From Planctomycetia bacterium (GTDB lineage: Bacteria; Planctomycetota; Planctomycetia; Pirellulales; Thermoguttaceae): DNA of 64,000 nucleotides. The first letter of the stretch is position 1; each line of letters opens with the position of its first letter. The translations under genes were made by a program, and so were the position numbers. The stretch lies in NCBI GenBank assembly GCA_030527185.1, contig JAUNBF010000011.1:1-64000 (forward strand). The letters are read 5' to 3'. Shown here piece by piece: positions 9,455 to 16,454 of this stretch. The notes under the pieces were generated by a model. The model worked only from the letters and a program-made list of their open reading frames with translations. It searched no databases and had not been told where the DNA came from.

Positions 9455-10094
9455 ACTCGTGCCGAAGGAGTTTTTTGCCAACGAAGAGAAAAATAGCTGC
9501 CATCCCCGACATTCCCGCCAGAAGAAACGCGACGGCAGAGTGGATGGTGCATTGTAATGAACGGAGACGGTTGTCCGCAAAATACGTTCCAGGAGGAGTG
9601 CCGTTGGAAATTCCCTCACTCACGTTCGCAAGGCTTTGTCGAAATTCAAAAAAGAGAAACTTCTCGATTTTTTCTTCCGCTGATTTTCGCTCATGAATAG
9701 ACTCCATGGCGAAATAAATTCCAATTGCGCTAAACAAAAAACAAAGTACACAACACCCGAACAATAAAAAACGCAACAGGATAAACGAGGTTCGTCCCGG
9801 AGACGCGGAGATGGATAAGCCAACGCTTGCTCCTTCCGAAGCATTGAGGCCGGGCGGGGAGGGAAATTCTGCCACGGGAGGAATGGCTCCGGGCGGAATC
9901 GGCACAAAAGGTTGCGTGACCAACTCCTGCGTGGGAAAAAGACCTTTCACATTTTTGGCCAGCGTCTGTCGCCCATCTTCCGTCTCGACGATCGTTTCCC
10001 ACCGAATTTCTCCCGATACTGCCAGTGAAAGAAACTCTTCCGAGGTAAACGGTCCTTTTTTCGCGTCTTTGTCAAAATAGAACCAGTTCGGCAT
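9444..10094 (-). CDS. GYF_2-domain membrane protein
   Basis: A 216-residue protein of unknown function. Residues 1-52 (MPNWFYFDKDAKKGPF onward) match the GYF_2 (DUF4339) pattern, a small aromatic fold thought to bind proline-rich peptides, with the typical order WFY, GP, L/W and a C-terminal LF. A Pro-rich linker at 60-82 follows, then membrane segments at about 103-129 and 183-206. Start Met at 10094 is chosen because the domain begins there; the longer ORF to 10277 has no support. It is the last gene of the leftward block and overlaps the end of queA tail to tail. A role in envelope stress or lipoprotein sorting would be guesswork. Confidence 0.75.
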   Translation of the reverse strand: MPNWFYFDKDAKKGPFTSEEFLSLAVSGEIRWETIVETEDGRQTLAKNVKGLFPTQELVTQPFVPIPPGAIPPVAEFPSPPGLNASEGASVGLSISASPGRTSFILLRFLLFGCCVLCFLFSAIGIYFAMESIHERKSAEEKIEKFLFFEFRQSLANVSEGISNGTPPGTYFADNRLRSLQCTIHSAVAFLLAGMSGMAAIFLFVGKKLLRHEFTK

Positions 10095-10290
10095 GTTCGT
10101 CTCGTCAAAACGGGAGGTTGAAAAATAAATAACGCAAAATTCGTGTGGCAAAAATCGAAAATTCTGGGAAAAAGGGATTGGGAGAGGAACCGAGATGACC
10201 AGGAACGATGGTTCGCAAGGTTCCGTATCACAAACGTTTGCCAAACGGTAAATCGTCCATTTCCTCTCCCACCACAACGCTCATGGAGGA

Positions 10291-10866
10291 CTAAAATTTC
10301 AGGAACTTCTCCGCGCTCACACCACAAATCGGGCATTTTTCCGGGGCTTGCCCTTCTTCCGTCCAGCCGCAGATGGAGCAGACGTAAAACGCTCGCTCTG
10401 CCTTCCACGCTTCTGTATTTTCCAACGCTTCGGTGTAAAGCCGGGCATGTACCACTTCCGCTTCCAACGCCCCTTTGAAAGAGGCAATCGCGGCCGCCTG
10501 ACCCTCTTTTTCCGCATCCGCAATGAAACCGGGATACATGTGCGTAAACTCTTCCGTCTCGCCCGCAATCGCGTCTTTCAGCATTTCCTCAATGCTCTTC
10601 CCTTCGTACGTCGCGATCTCCGCAACCGCTTCGCCTCCCAGAGCCTTGATAACCCGAGCGTGACGAGCCGCGTGGAGCGTTTCGGCCTTACTTGCCGCCG
10701 CAAACAGCGCAGCCAGTCCGAGATACCCTTCCGACTTCGCTTTTTCTGAATAGACGGCATACTTCGCACTGGCATTTGACTCACCGTTATACGCCGCAAT
10801 GAGGTTTTTCAGCGTCACGCCTTCTTCTTTTTTGCCGCAACCACAGCAACAACATCCGTTTGTCAT
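10291..10866 (-). CDS. rbr: Rubrerythrin with Cys-rich N-terminal tag
   Basis: Rubrerythrin reduces hydrogen peroxide using a diiron centre fed by a rubredoxin-like iron site. The 191 residues show the expected diiron ligands E29, E62, H65 (ETLH), E103, E106, E137 and H140, and a C-terminal rubredoxin site CSICG/CPICG (C163, C166, C178, C181). Unusual is the extreme N-terminus, MTNGCCCCGCGKKEEG, with five cysteines in positions 5-8 and 10. AGGAAG lies about 7 bases before the ATG. It follows the cytochrome gene of the PerR-peroxidase block, which fits a shared peroxide-defence role. Confidence 0.95.
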   Translation of the reverse strand: MTNGCCCCGCGKKEEGVTLKNLIAAYNGESNASAKYAVYSEKAKSEGYLGLAALFAAASKAETLHAARHARVIKALGGEAVAEIATYEGKSIEEMLKDAIAGETEEFTHMYPGFIADAEKEGQAAAIASFKGALEAEVVHARLYTEALENTEAWKAERAFYVCSICGWTEEGQAPEKCPICGVSAEKFLKF

Positions 10867-10965
10867 CGTTGTCTTCCTTTCGTATCAACTATTTTTTCCT
10901 GAAAGAGGCAGGCAGTCAGACTCTCCAACCGCACAACCCGCCCCTTTTTGCACAAAAACCCGAAA

Positions 10966-10991
10966 AATTATCAATTATCAATTATCAATTA
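10966..10991. repeat. Heptamer tandem repeat AATTATC, 3.7 copies
   Basis: Three full AATTATC units and a partial one lie directly against the stop codon of the cytochrome gene (10993) and upstream of rubrerythrin. Read on the minus strand it is GATAATT repeated, which also resembles half-sites of Fur-family operators. Confidence 0.85.
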
Positions 10992-10992
10992 A

Positions 10993-11628
10993 TCAGTGTT
11001 TTCCGTATTTGATCGGTTTATTGTTGGCCTGAGCGTACAGATAGGCTTCGATGGCGCGAATGCGCGCGTCGTCACCACTCATCGGTTCGGCTCGGCAGGG
11101 ATGTTCCAGACACCAGTTGATCATGTCACGCAGCACCGCCGCGCGACCGAGTTGCACCTGGTATTTGGGGTACGTTTCCGCGTGGGTGTTGGAGCCGTCG
11201 GGATGACACATGTCGCACGAGGTGCCGTTGGTGCTTCCGAGCAGGTCGGCACTGTGAAAAATGCGACTCCCCTCCAGCACAAGCCGTTCGGTCTCCTGTT
11301 TCCAGAGGAGGACGTCCGCTTCGGTATAACGTCCGTAGGCATGTCCGTCGCGCTGTTCGCCTTTGAGGACGCCGCGATTGTTGAAGGATGGCGGGATTGG
11401 GTGAGCCGCCCGTTCGTCTTCTATCCAGTCGGTCGACTGCGAATCGTTCCACTGATCATCCATTCCGGGGAACGGTTTCACGCCCTCTTTTTCGTTCTTT
11501 TCCACCTTTTCCGCAGGCTGCGCCACGGCCGGCCGCACCACTCGCACCGCACGTCGTTGAGCATAGCTGTTCGTGAGCCAGAACGTGGCCAGAAGCAGCA
11601 CGGGAAGTAATATTTTGAAATATTTCAT
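10993..11628 (-). CDS. Exported monohaem c-type cytochrome, SoxA-like
   Basis: A 211-residue periplasmic cytochrome. Residues 1-23 are a signal peptide ending NSYA. A low-complexity Ala/Pro/Lys linker and an Asp-rich segment follow. One haem site, CDMCH, lies at 138-142. The stretch INWCLEHPCRAEPM (170-183) and the ending EAYLYAQAN resemble SoxA/thiosulfate-oxidation cytochromes, in which a Cys serves as an axial haem ligand. C173, C178 or M183 could play that part here. The link to sulfur oxidation is weak because no other sox gene is present. It is the third gene after the peroxidase and could pass electrons to it. AAGGAAA precedes the ATG. Confidence 0.8.
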   Translation of the reverse strand: MKYFKILLPVLLLATFWLTNSYAQRRAVRVVRPAVAQPAEKVEKNEKEGVKPFPGMDDQWNDSQSTDWIEDERAAHPIPPSFNNRGVLKGEQRDGHAYGRYTEADVLLWKQETERLVLEGSRIFHSADLLGSTNGTSCDMCHPDGSNTHAETYPKYQVQLGRAAVLRDMINWCLEHPCRAEPMSGDDARIRAIEAYLYAQANNKPIKYGKH

Positions 11629-11687
11629 GGTTTTTCCTTTATATTATGAATCGGGTTGAAAATCTGGACTTTCCGCCTTGGCCGTTC

Positions 11688-12824
11688 TTAAAAGGACGGC
11701 AGATTCGGACGCATCGGACGGTCTTCTTTCCCGTCGCTGTTCAAATAAGCCGCCGAAACCAACATCGGTTTGCGGTTCCACAATCCATAAACCTTGTCCA
11801 CCAGTCCGTCGGGATGGACGAGGATTTCGCCATTTCCGCAGCCGTCGAGCGAATTAAACGGATCGGAGCGATTCATCTGAACCGTCCACTCCGGCATCCC
11901 TTTCGGAGCATACGGCCACGGCCAGGCGGTCGACAGGAGTCCATGAAAATGGATGTTGCCGATTTTGTTCGTCAGAACCTGGTGCGTATGGCCGTGAATG
12001 ACGGTCACACGGTCGAACCGTTTCAGGACGTTTTGCACCTTCTCCGCGTCGTCCGTCCAGAAATTCCAGTTTTTGTACAACTTGTAAAGCGGTGAGTGTG
12101 AAAAGACCACGATCGGCTTGGTGTTGTCGCAATCTTCCAGCGTTTTCTCCAGCCACGCGATCTGGTCGTCGCCGACGAAAAAGGGACGCTGTTTCTGATT
12201 ATCCAGCCCAGCCACCGTCTGCATTCGCTGCAACGGCGTCATCCCCGCTTCCGTCCAGAAATCCTCCTCATTCACGCTCATCAGGCAGACGAACCGCACT
12301 CCTTTGTGATCGAACGACCAGGTGGGACTGCCGAAAAGCGACTTCCATTTTTCGCCCATGTCGAAATACCAGTCATGTTCGCCCACCATAATCCGCAGCC
12401 GGTCGCGGTATTTCAGCCCGTTGAGAATCTCCGCGCCGAGTTCCAGTTCCTCCGGCTGGCCCAATTGAGCCAAATCACCCCCATAGAAAATGAAATCCGG
12501 GGCTTCCTCCATCGCGTTCACGTCCGCCACCGCCCGCATGAGCGCGTTGGCAAAACGGTCGTTGATATGCTTCTGGTAAAGGTGCGAGTCGGAAATGTAC
12601 GCAATTTTGAACGACTGCTCTTTTCCCTGCGCATCTTCGCCCAACGCAATCTTGATCGGCTGGAACGAGCCAAAGTCGGCCATTCCCGCAGTGGCTGCGG
12701 CGGCAAAACTGGCTGCCGAGACCTTCAGAAACGAACGTCGATCCAGATTCCGCAACCCGGCAAAAAACTCCGTCCGCTCCCGTTCCACCCGCGTTTCGAG
12801 GTTTTCTTTTCGATACTGAGTCAT
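11688..12824 (-). CDS. Tat-exported calcineurin-like metallophosphoesterase
   Basis: A 378-residue phosphoesterase of the calcineurin-like fold. A Tat leader has RRSFLKV at 29-35 and an Ala-rich segment to about 48. Metal-site motifs appear in order: D79-x-H81, GGD, GEHDW (in place of GNHD/E) and HGHTH. The substrate is unknown. Its ATG overlaps the stop codon of the peroxidase gene (ATGA at 12821-12824), so the two are translationally coupled, with AAGGAG upstream. The Asn-to-Glu change in the usual GNHD metal motif may alter metal choice. Placement between peroxidase and cytochrome suggests a shared periplasmic task. Confidence 0.85.
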   Translation of the reverse strand: MTQYRKENLETRVERERTEFFAGLRNLDRRSFLKVSAASFAAAATAGMADFGSFQPIKIALGEDAQGKEQSFKIAYISDSHLYQKHINDRFANALMRAVADVNAMEEAPDFIFYGGDLAQLGQPEELELGAEILNGLKYRDRLRIMVGEHDWYFDMGEKWKSLFGSPTWSFDHKGVRFVCLMSVNEEDFWTEAGMTPLQRMQTVAGLDNQKQRPFFVGDDQIAWLEKTLEDCDNTKPIVVFSHSPLYKLYKNWNFWTDDAEKVQNVLKRFDRVTVIHGHTHQVLTNKIGNIHFHGLLSTAWPWPYAPKGMPEWTVQMNRSDPFNSLDGCGNGEILVHPDGLVDKVYGLWNRKPMLVSAAYLNSDGKEDRPMRPNLPSF

Positions 12825-14146
12825 TGTGCCGCTCCTTCCTGCGAAATGGCCTGATTTTCCTGATGTCGGTAGTCTTCAAACGTCAAAACTTTTCGTGCCG
12901 CTTTCGCCGCATCCCGATTTTCACGGCTTTTTTCCGCAATTGCTTTCTGCTGAGCGTAAAACTTCGCGTTCTCCTCCGCAAAACGAACGTCGGTCAGCGT
13001 GAAGAGAAATTCCACCAACTGATCCACCTGGCGATCCGTCAAATTCAACGGCTCGATACCGCCGTCGAGATAGAGATTCGCTTCCCCACCTTTATTGTAA
13101 TGATCGATCACATCCCAGAGCGTTGCCAGCGACCCGTCGTGCATGTACGGTCCGGTAATGCCGATGTTGGTCAATAGCGGCGTCCGAAACGCACCGATGT
13201 CCGCTCGTTCTTTCGTCACCATGAAACGACCCAGTTCACTCAAATCGGTCGCAATCGCCAACTCGTCCAACTTCTCGTCCGAATTGTCTTCCGCCAGGGC
13301 ATGAAGCGCTTCCCGTGCCAACTGCTCAAAATTCTGATTTTTGGCCGCAATGCCGATGTTGTGGAATTTGCTGTCGCTGCCGATGGGATTCGAGGGACTC
13401 ATGGTGTGGCAACTCACGCAACGTCCTTCCCGATTGAACAACGCCCAACCCTGTTTGGCATCTTCCGAAATCGCGTTTTCGTCTCCGGCCAGATACCGTC
13501 GAAACGGCGAATCGAAGAAATTCAACGTCCGCTCAAACGCTCCCAGGGCCAGCCCGATGTCCGCGTAATTCACGTCCCGGCCATACGCTGCCTGGAACAT
13601 TTTCTGATATTCCGGGTCGTCCTTGATCGGAGCAATGATTTTCGCCTCCACATTCTCCACACCCATCTCCACCGGATTGATGATCGGCTGCATCGCCTGA
13701 TGATCCAGCGACGGAGAACGGCCGTCCCAGAAAAAGTTGTGCAACAGCGCCGCGTTGAGATTCGTCGGTGCATTCCGTTTTCCCAATTGCCCATCAATCC
13801 CTTCCGAAGTCGGACGCTGGTCGGTAAAGCCCCGCGTCACGTCGTGGCACGTCGCGCACGAAACCGTGCCGTCTGCCGAAAGCCGTGGGTCAAAATAGAG
13901 CTTCCGCCCCAAGGCCACACGCTCTGGCGTCGTTTCGTTCTCCTCAGGAACCAGCGACTTCCAGTACGTCGCGTCCACACCGCAGGGAATCGCCAGATTC
14001 GTCTCGAGACGATCCAGAACCTTCTCCTGATACGCTTCTTTCGCAGCTCCGTGAGGTCCCTGGGGAATCTCCTCCGCTGCCCACAATCCTCCTGCGCCCA
14101 CAGCAAGATACCCCGCCAGGACGGTTCGCCAAATTCTCTCCAGCAT
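12821..14146 (-). CDS. Di-haem cytochrome c peroxidase (CcpA/MauG family)
   Basis: A 441-residue periplasmic peroxidase that would reduce hydrogen peroxide to water with electrons from small cytochromes. A signal peptide (about residues 1-24) precedes two haem sites: CATCH (C97, C100, H101) and CVSCH (C243, C246, H247). Family landmarks FFDPRLS-like YFDPRLSADG, RNAPT, FWDGRSPSLDHQA, GAFRTPLL and GPYMHDGSLATL are present. I prefer ATG 14146, with TTGAGG upstream, over the TTG at 14158. It lies 53 bases downstream of perR, with an octamer repeat in the gap, and is coupled to the phosphoesterase. PerR control is likely from position. Confidence 0.93.
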   Translation of the reverse strand: MLERIWRTVLAGYLAVGAGGLWAAEEIPQGPHGAAKEAYQEKVLDRLETNLAIPCGVDATYWKSLVPEENETTPERVALGRKLYFDPRLSADGTVSCATCHDVTRGFTDQRPTSEGIDGQLGKRNAPTNLNAALLHNFFWDGRSPSLDHQAMQPIINPVEMGVENVEAKIIAPIKDDPEYQKMFQAAYGRDVNYADIGLALGAFERTLNFFDSPFRRYLAGDENAISEDAKQGWALFNREGRCVSCHTMSPSNPIGSDSKFHNIGIAAKNQNFEQLAREALHALAEDNSDEKLDELAIATDLSELGRFMVTKERADIGAFRTPLLTNIGITGPYMHDGSLATLWDVIDHYNKGGEANLYLDGGIEPLNLTDRQVDQLVEFLFTLTDVRFAEENAKFYAQQKAIAEKSRENRDAAKAARKVLTFEDYRHQENQAISQEGAAQ

Positions 14147-14160
14147 GATGAACCTCAATA

Positions 14161-14192
14161 ATAATGAAACAATGAAATAATGATATAATGAT
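14161..14192. repeat. Octamer tandem repeat (ATAATGAA/ATAATGAT), four copies
   Basis: Four 8-bp units, two of ATAATGAT and two near matches, fill most of the gap between perR and the peroxidase. It could be a member of the AT-rich tandem repeats found at gene ends in this window, or it could act as a PerR operator: Fur-family boxes are built from ATAAT-type half-sites. Confidence 0.7.
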
Positions 14193-14199
14193 TAATACG

Positions 14200-14637
14200 T
14201 TATTGGGTGGATTGGGCGCAGTCGGCACACAATCCCTGAAAATCAATGCAGTAATCCTGAATTTGAAATCCTTCGGGGACTTTGCGAAGCTCCACTTTGA
14301 AATTGACCGGCACGGGGTCGATGTCCTGCACCATCCCGCAATGGGTGCAGATCAGATGGTGGTGCGGAATGTAAAACATGTCGTATCGCGTCGCGTAGCC
14401 GGGGTGGTTCACACGACGAATCATCCGGCAGGCAGCAAACGTCTCCAAAATCCGATAAACACTCATTCGGGAGATTTTCGGAAATTGCTCCAGAATCTTC
14501 TCGTAAATCTGGTCGGCTGTGGGATGATTCTTCGACTGTGACAAAACGCGATAGACCAAATGTCGCTGTTTCGTCACCGCCAGGCCATATTCCTGACACT
14601 TCTCACGAAATTCGTAATACAAAGCATCTTTTATCAT
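14200..14637 (-). CDS. perR: Peroxide-sensing Fur-family repressor PerR
   Basis: A 145-residue metal-dependent repressor. Aligned by eye to B. subtilis PerR it keeps every key residue one position later: sensing ligands H38, D86, H92, H94 and D105 (H37, D85, H91, H93, D104 in PerR) and structural zinc cysteines C97, C100, C137 and C140. Asp86 in RYD is the residue that separates PerR from Fur. The winged-helix part has KNHPTADQIY and ISRMSVYRIL. In the family, iron-catalysed oxidation of the two His releases the repressor from DNA. The neighbours are a peroxidase and rubrerythrin, the expected targets. AAGGA lies upstream of the ATG, and a promoter lies at 14693-14720. Confidence 0.93.
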   Translation of the reverse strand: MIKDALYYEFREKCQEYGLAVTKQRHLVYRVLSQSKNHPTADQIYEKILEQFPKISRMSVYRILETFAACRMIRRVNHPGYATRYDMFYIPHHHLICTHCGMVQDIDPVPVNFKVELRKVPEGFQIQDYCIDFQGLCADCAQSTQ

Positions 14638-14692
14638 TTTTCACAATCCTTTTCAAAAATAGAAAAGTATCAAACAGACTTTAGTATGGTAC

Positions 14693-14720
14693 AGGATAAC
14701 AAAGATTCCAATTTTGTCAA
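14693..14720 (-). promoter_or_regulatory. Predicted perR promoter
   Basis: On the minus strand, a perfect TTGACA (14715-14720), a 16-bp spacer and TATCCT (14693-14698) lie about 55 bases before the perR start. The following A/T-rich leader could hold an autoregulatory PerR box, but I see no clear 7-1-7 palindrome. Confidence 0.5.
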
Positions 14721-14754
14721 GAGGGGGTGGATATTTTTTGGGGAGAACGTTTAT

Positions 14755-14786
14755 CCATTACATAAACCCTCCATTACATAAACCCT
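14755..14786. repeat. 16-bp perfect tandem duplication at a gene end
   Basis: CCATTACATAAACCCT occurs twice in a row and the next four bases begin a third copy. On the minus strand it duplicates the last codons and stop region of the upstream STN-domain gene. Confidence 0.85.
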
Positions 14787-16003
14787 CCATAATGATGTTC
14801 CGTATTTTTTTCTTGCAGTTCCTCTTGCCGTTTCTTCACACTTTCGGGAGAGGGCTGGTGATACATTTCGACCAACCGCATGATTTCGGCAATTTTTTGG
14901 TCTGAGAAAGGGTGATGCCGAATGACAACTTCATTTTGGAGAGGGTAAAACTGGTAATCCCACAGACGTCCTTTCAGGGAGGAGTCGAACCAAGCCGTCA
15001 ATTTTTGGACGGAGCCATGGTAGGGATAGCGGAACGGCTTCCTATTTTCATAGGCCACCTCATCTCTAACCAAAATCAGCGTCTGGTCTTGAATGATGTA
15101 GCCGATGGAAAAATCACCGAGCCATAATTGCAGTACCTCACCGACAGTCAGGTTTTTCTCCGGCCATAAGAGCAACTCCCAGGAAGGCAACGGTGTTTCC
15201 GGTTCCTGGTCCATTTCACACCAATTACAGAAGACCCCGATCTCCCCTTTTTCCCGTAGAAAAGGAATCAGTTCTCCGAGTGTCTGGACATTCCCATCGA
15301 ACGTTGCGGGCTGATTCAGAAAAGCGAGGATTTTCTCCTCCTCAGGTGTCCAGCGAGGAACTTCGTCATAGAGATACCGCAATTCCCGCTCCAGTTTCTG
15401 GTGGTAGAAAAAGTTCCCGCACGCCAGGATGAGGTTGTCGAGTTGTGCTGGCGGATACTGTTCGAGCAGATCGAACGCATACCTTTGGGGTTCAAACGTT
15501 GTTTGTAGCAGCTCGGCGAGAGGCCCTTTATTTTCCGGCAGGACGTACACGCGAGAAAAGATTTTTTCGGAGGTTTGTTGCAGTGTCGTCAAAAGAGGGA
15601 TTCCTTTCCACGGACGAAAAAAAATATCTTGCGAACCCCCTTCATTTTCACGAGAACGCAGGAGTTGTTCCAACGCGATTCGCAGAGGAACGTGTTCGAT
15701 ATGGAATTGAAACGTTATTTCCTCTGGCACGATTCCGGCCTCTTCCCAGAACGGCTTGGCGTCGAGAACCATTTTTATGCCATATTTCTGGTCAATTTCG
15801 CTCAGAACGTCCATCAACCTGGTATTTTCAAAGTGGAACGAAGCTCTCTGATTCAGCTTCTCCTCCAACTCCCGCTCCTGGGGCGTCCATTCGGGGAATG
15901 CTTTTACCAACGCTCTTTCCGCGGACTGTTCCTCCGCCACAAGAAAACCTCCCATCAGGAGAATTGTGAAAAAACAAACGTTCCGAATGGATGGGGCGAT
16001 CAT
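14774..16003 (-). CDS. Exported STN-domain protein of unknown function
   Basis: A 409-residue exported protein. A hydrophobic leader covers about residues 3-22 (VCFFTILLMGGFLVA). Residues about 55-120 (FHFENTRLMDVLSEID onward, then ITFQFHIEHVPLRIALEQLL) fit the STN fold found at the N-terminus of secretins and TonB receptors. A second, similar but weaker half starts near 230 (ATFDGNVQTLGELIPFL). No secretin core follows, so this looks like a free-standing periplasmic partner. The ATG at 16003 is chosen because AAGGAGGA sits 7 bases upstream; an in-frame start 11 codons earlier lacks this. The C-terminus is HHYGGFM, at a 16-bp duplication. Its promoter is at 16027-16055. Confidence 0.7.
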   Translation of the reverse strand: MIAPSIRNVCFFTILLMGGFLVAEEQSAERALVKAFPEWTPQERELEEKLNQRASFHFENTRLMDVLSEIDQKYGIKMVLDAKPFWEEAGIVPEEITFQFHIEHVPLRIALEQLLRSRENEGGSQDIFFRPWKGIPLLTTLQQTSEKIFSRVYVLPENKGPLAELLQTTFEPQRYAFDLLEQYPPAQLDNLILACGNFFYHQKLERELRYLYDEVPRWTPEEEKILAFLNQPATFDGNVQTLGELIPFLREKGEIGVFCNWCEMDQEPETPLPSWELLLWPEKNLTVGEVLQLWLGDFSIGYIIQDQTLILVRDEVAYENRKPFRYPYHGSVQKLTAWFDSSLKGRLWDYQFYPLQNEVVIRHHPFSDQKIAEIMRLVEMYHQPSPESVKKRQEELQEKNTEHHYGGFM

Positions 16004-16026
16004 GTCGTTTTCCTCCTTATTCGTCC

Positions 16027-16055
16027 AGTATTTCACCTTGGGAAACGATTGTCAA
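16027..16055 (-). promoter_or_regulatory. Predicted promoter of the STN-domain gene
   Basis: On the minus strand, perfect TTGACA (16050-16055), a 17-bp spacer and AATACT (16027-16032). The transcript would start only about 10-20 bases before the strong ribosome site. Confidence 0.5.
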
Positions 16056-16131
16056 TGGGTGGGACGAAAAAAGAGAGGAAAATTTCTCTACTTCATTCAC
16101 TTGAGTTTTTCGGATTCACTTCACAAAGCCT

Positions 16132-16151
16132 CTCCCTCTGGGAGTTTTTTT
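16132..16151 (+). terminator. Small hairpin with T-run in a 451-bp gap
   Basis: CTCCC-TCT-GGGAG followed by seven T. No plus-strand gene ends before it, so it may end a short transcript or be chance. The rest of the gap 16004-16454 is T-rich and shows no gene. Confidence 0.35.
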
Positions 16152-16311
16152 GCGTTTTCTGGAAATTCCAAATGGAAGAAATAGAAAACATCTTTTTTCG
16201 TCATGCTCTGTTTCCGTCATGTTCCTGGCGAGTTGCTGGCGGGCAATCGTGTTTCCGGGAGTCTTTTTTTATAAAAAACGGAAGTTTTTTACTGGATTTT
16301 TTCGCAAATAC

Positions 16312-16340
16312 TGGACTTTTTGGAGAGGATAGTGTATGAT
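16312..16340 (+). promoter_or_regulatory. Predicted promoter of the EF-G gene
   Basis: TGGACT (16312-16317), a 17-bp spacer and TATGAT (16335-16340), about 115 bases before the EF-G start. Confidence 0.45.
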
Positions 16341-16454
16341 AGAGGTTTATTCTCCTTTGGGGAAGAAAAATTTTGGCCGTTTGGGGGAATGTGCCGTTAT
16401 TGGAGAAAAGAAGATAATCCTGAAAATCCTGGCAGAAATTTCTGTGAAAAAAGC

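Noticed and set aside
10130-10185. Third copy of the dispersed palindromic repeat
   Set aside because: Words such as GTGGCAAAAATC and GGGAGAGGAA recall it, but the central hairpin is missing; too weak to annotate.
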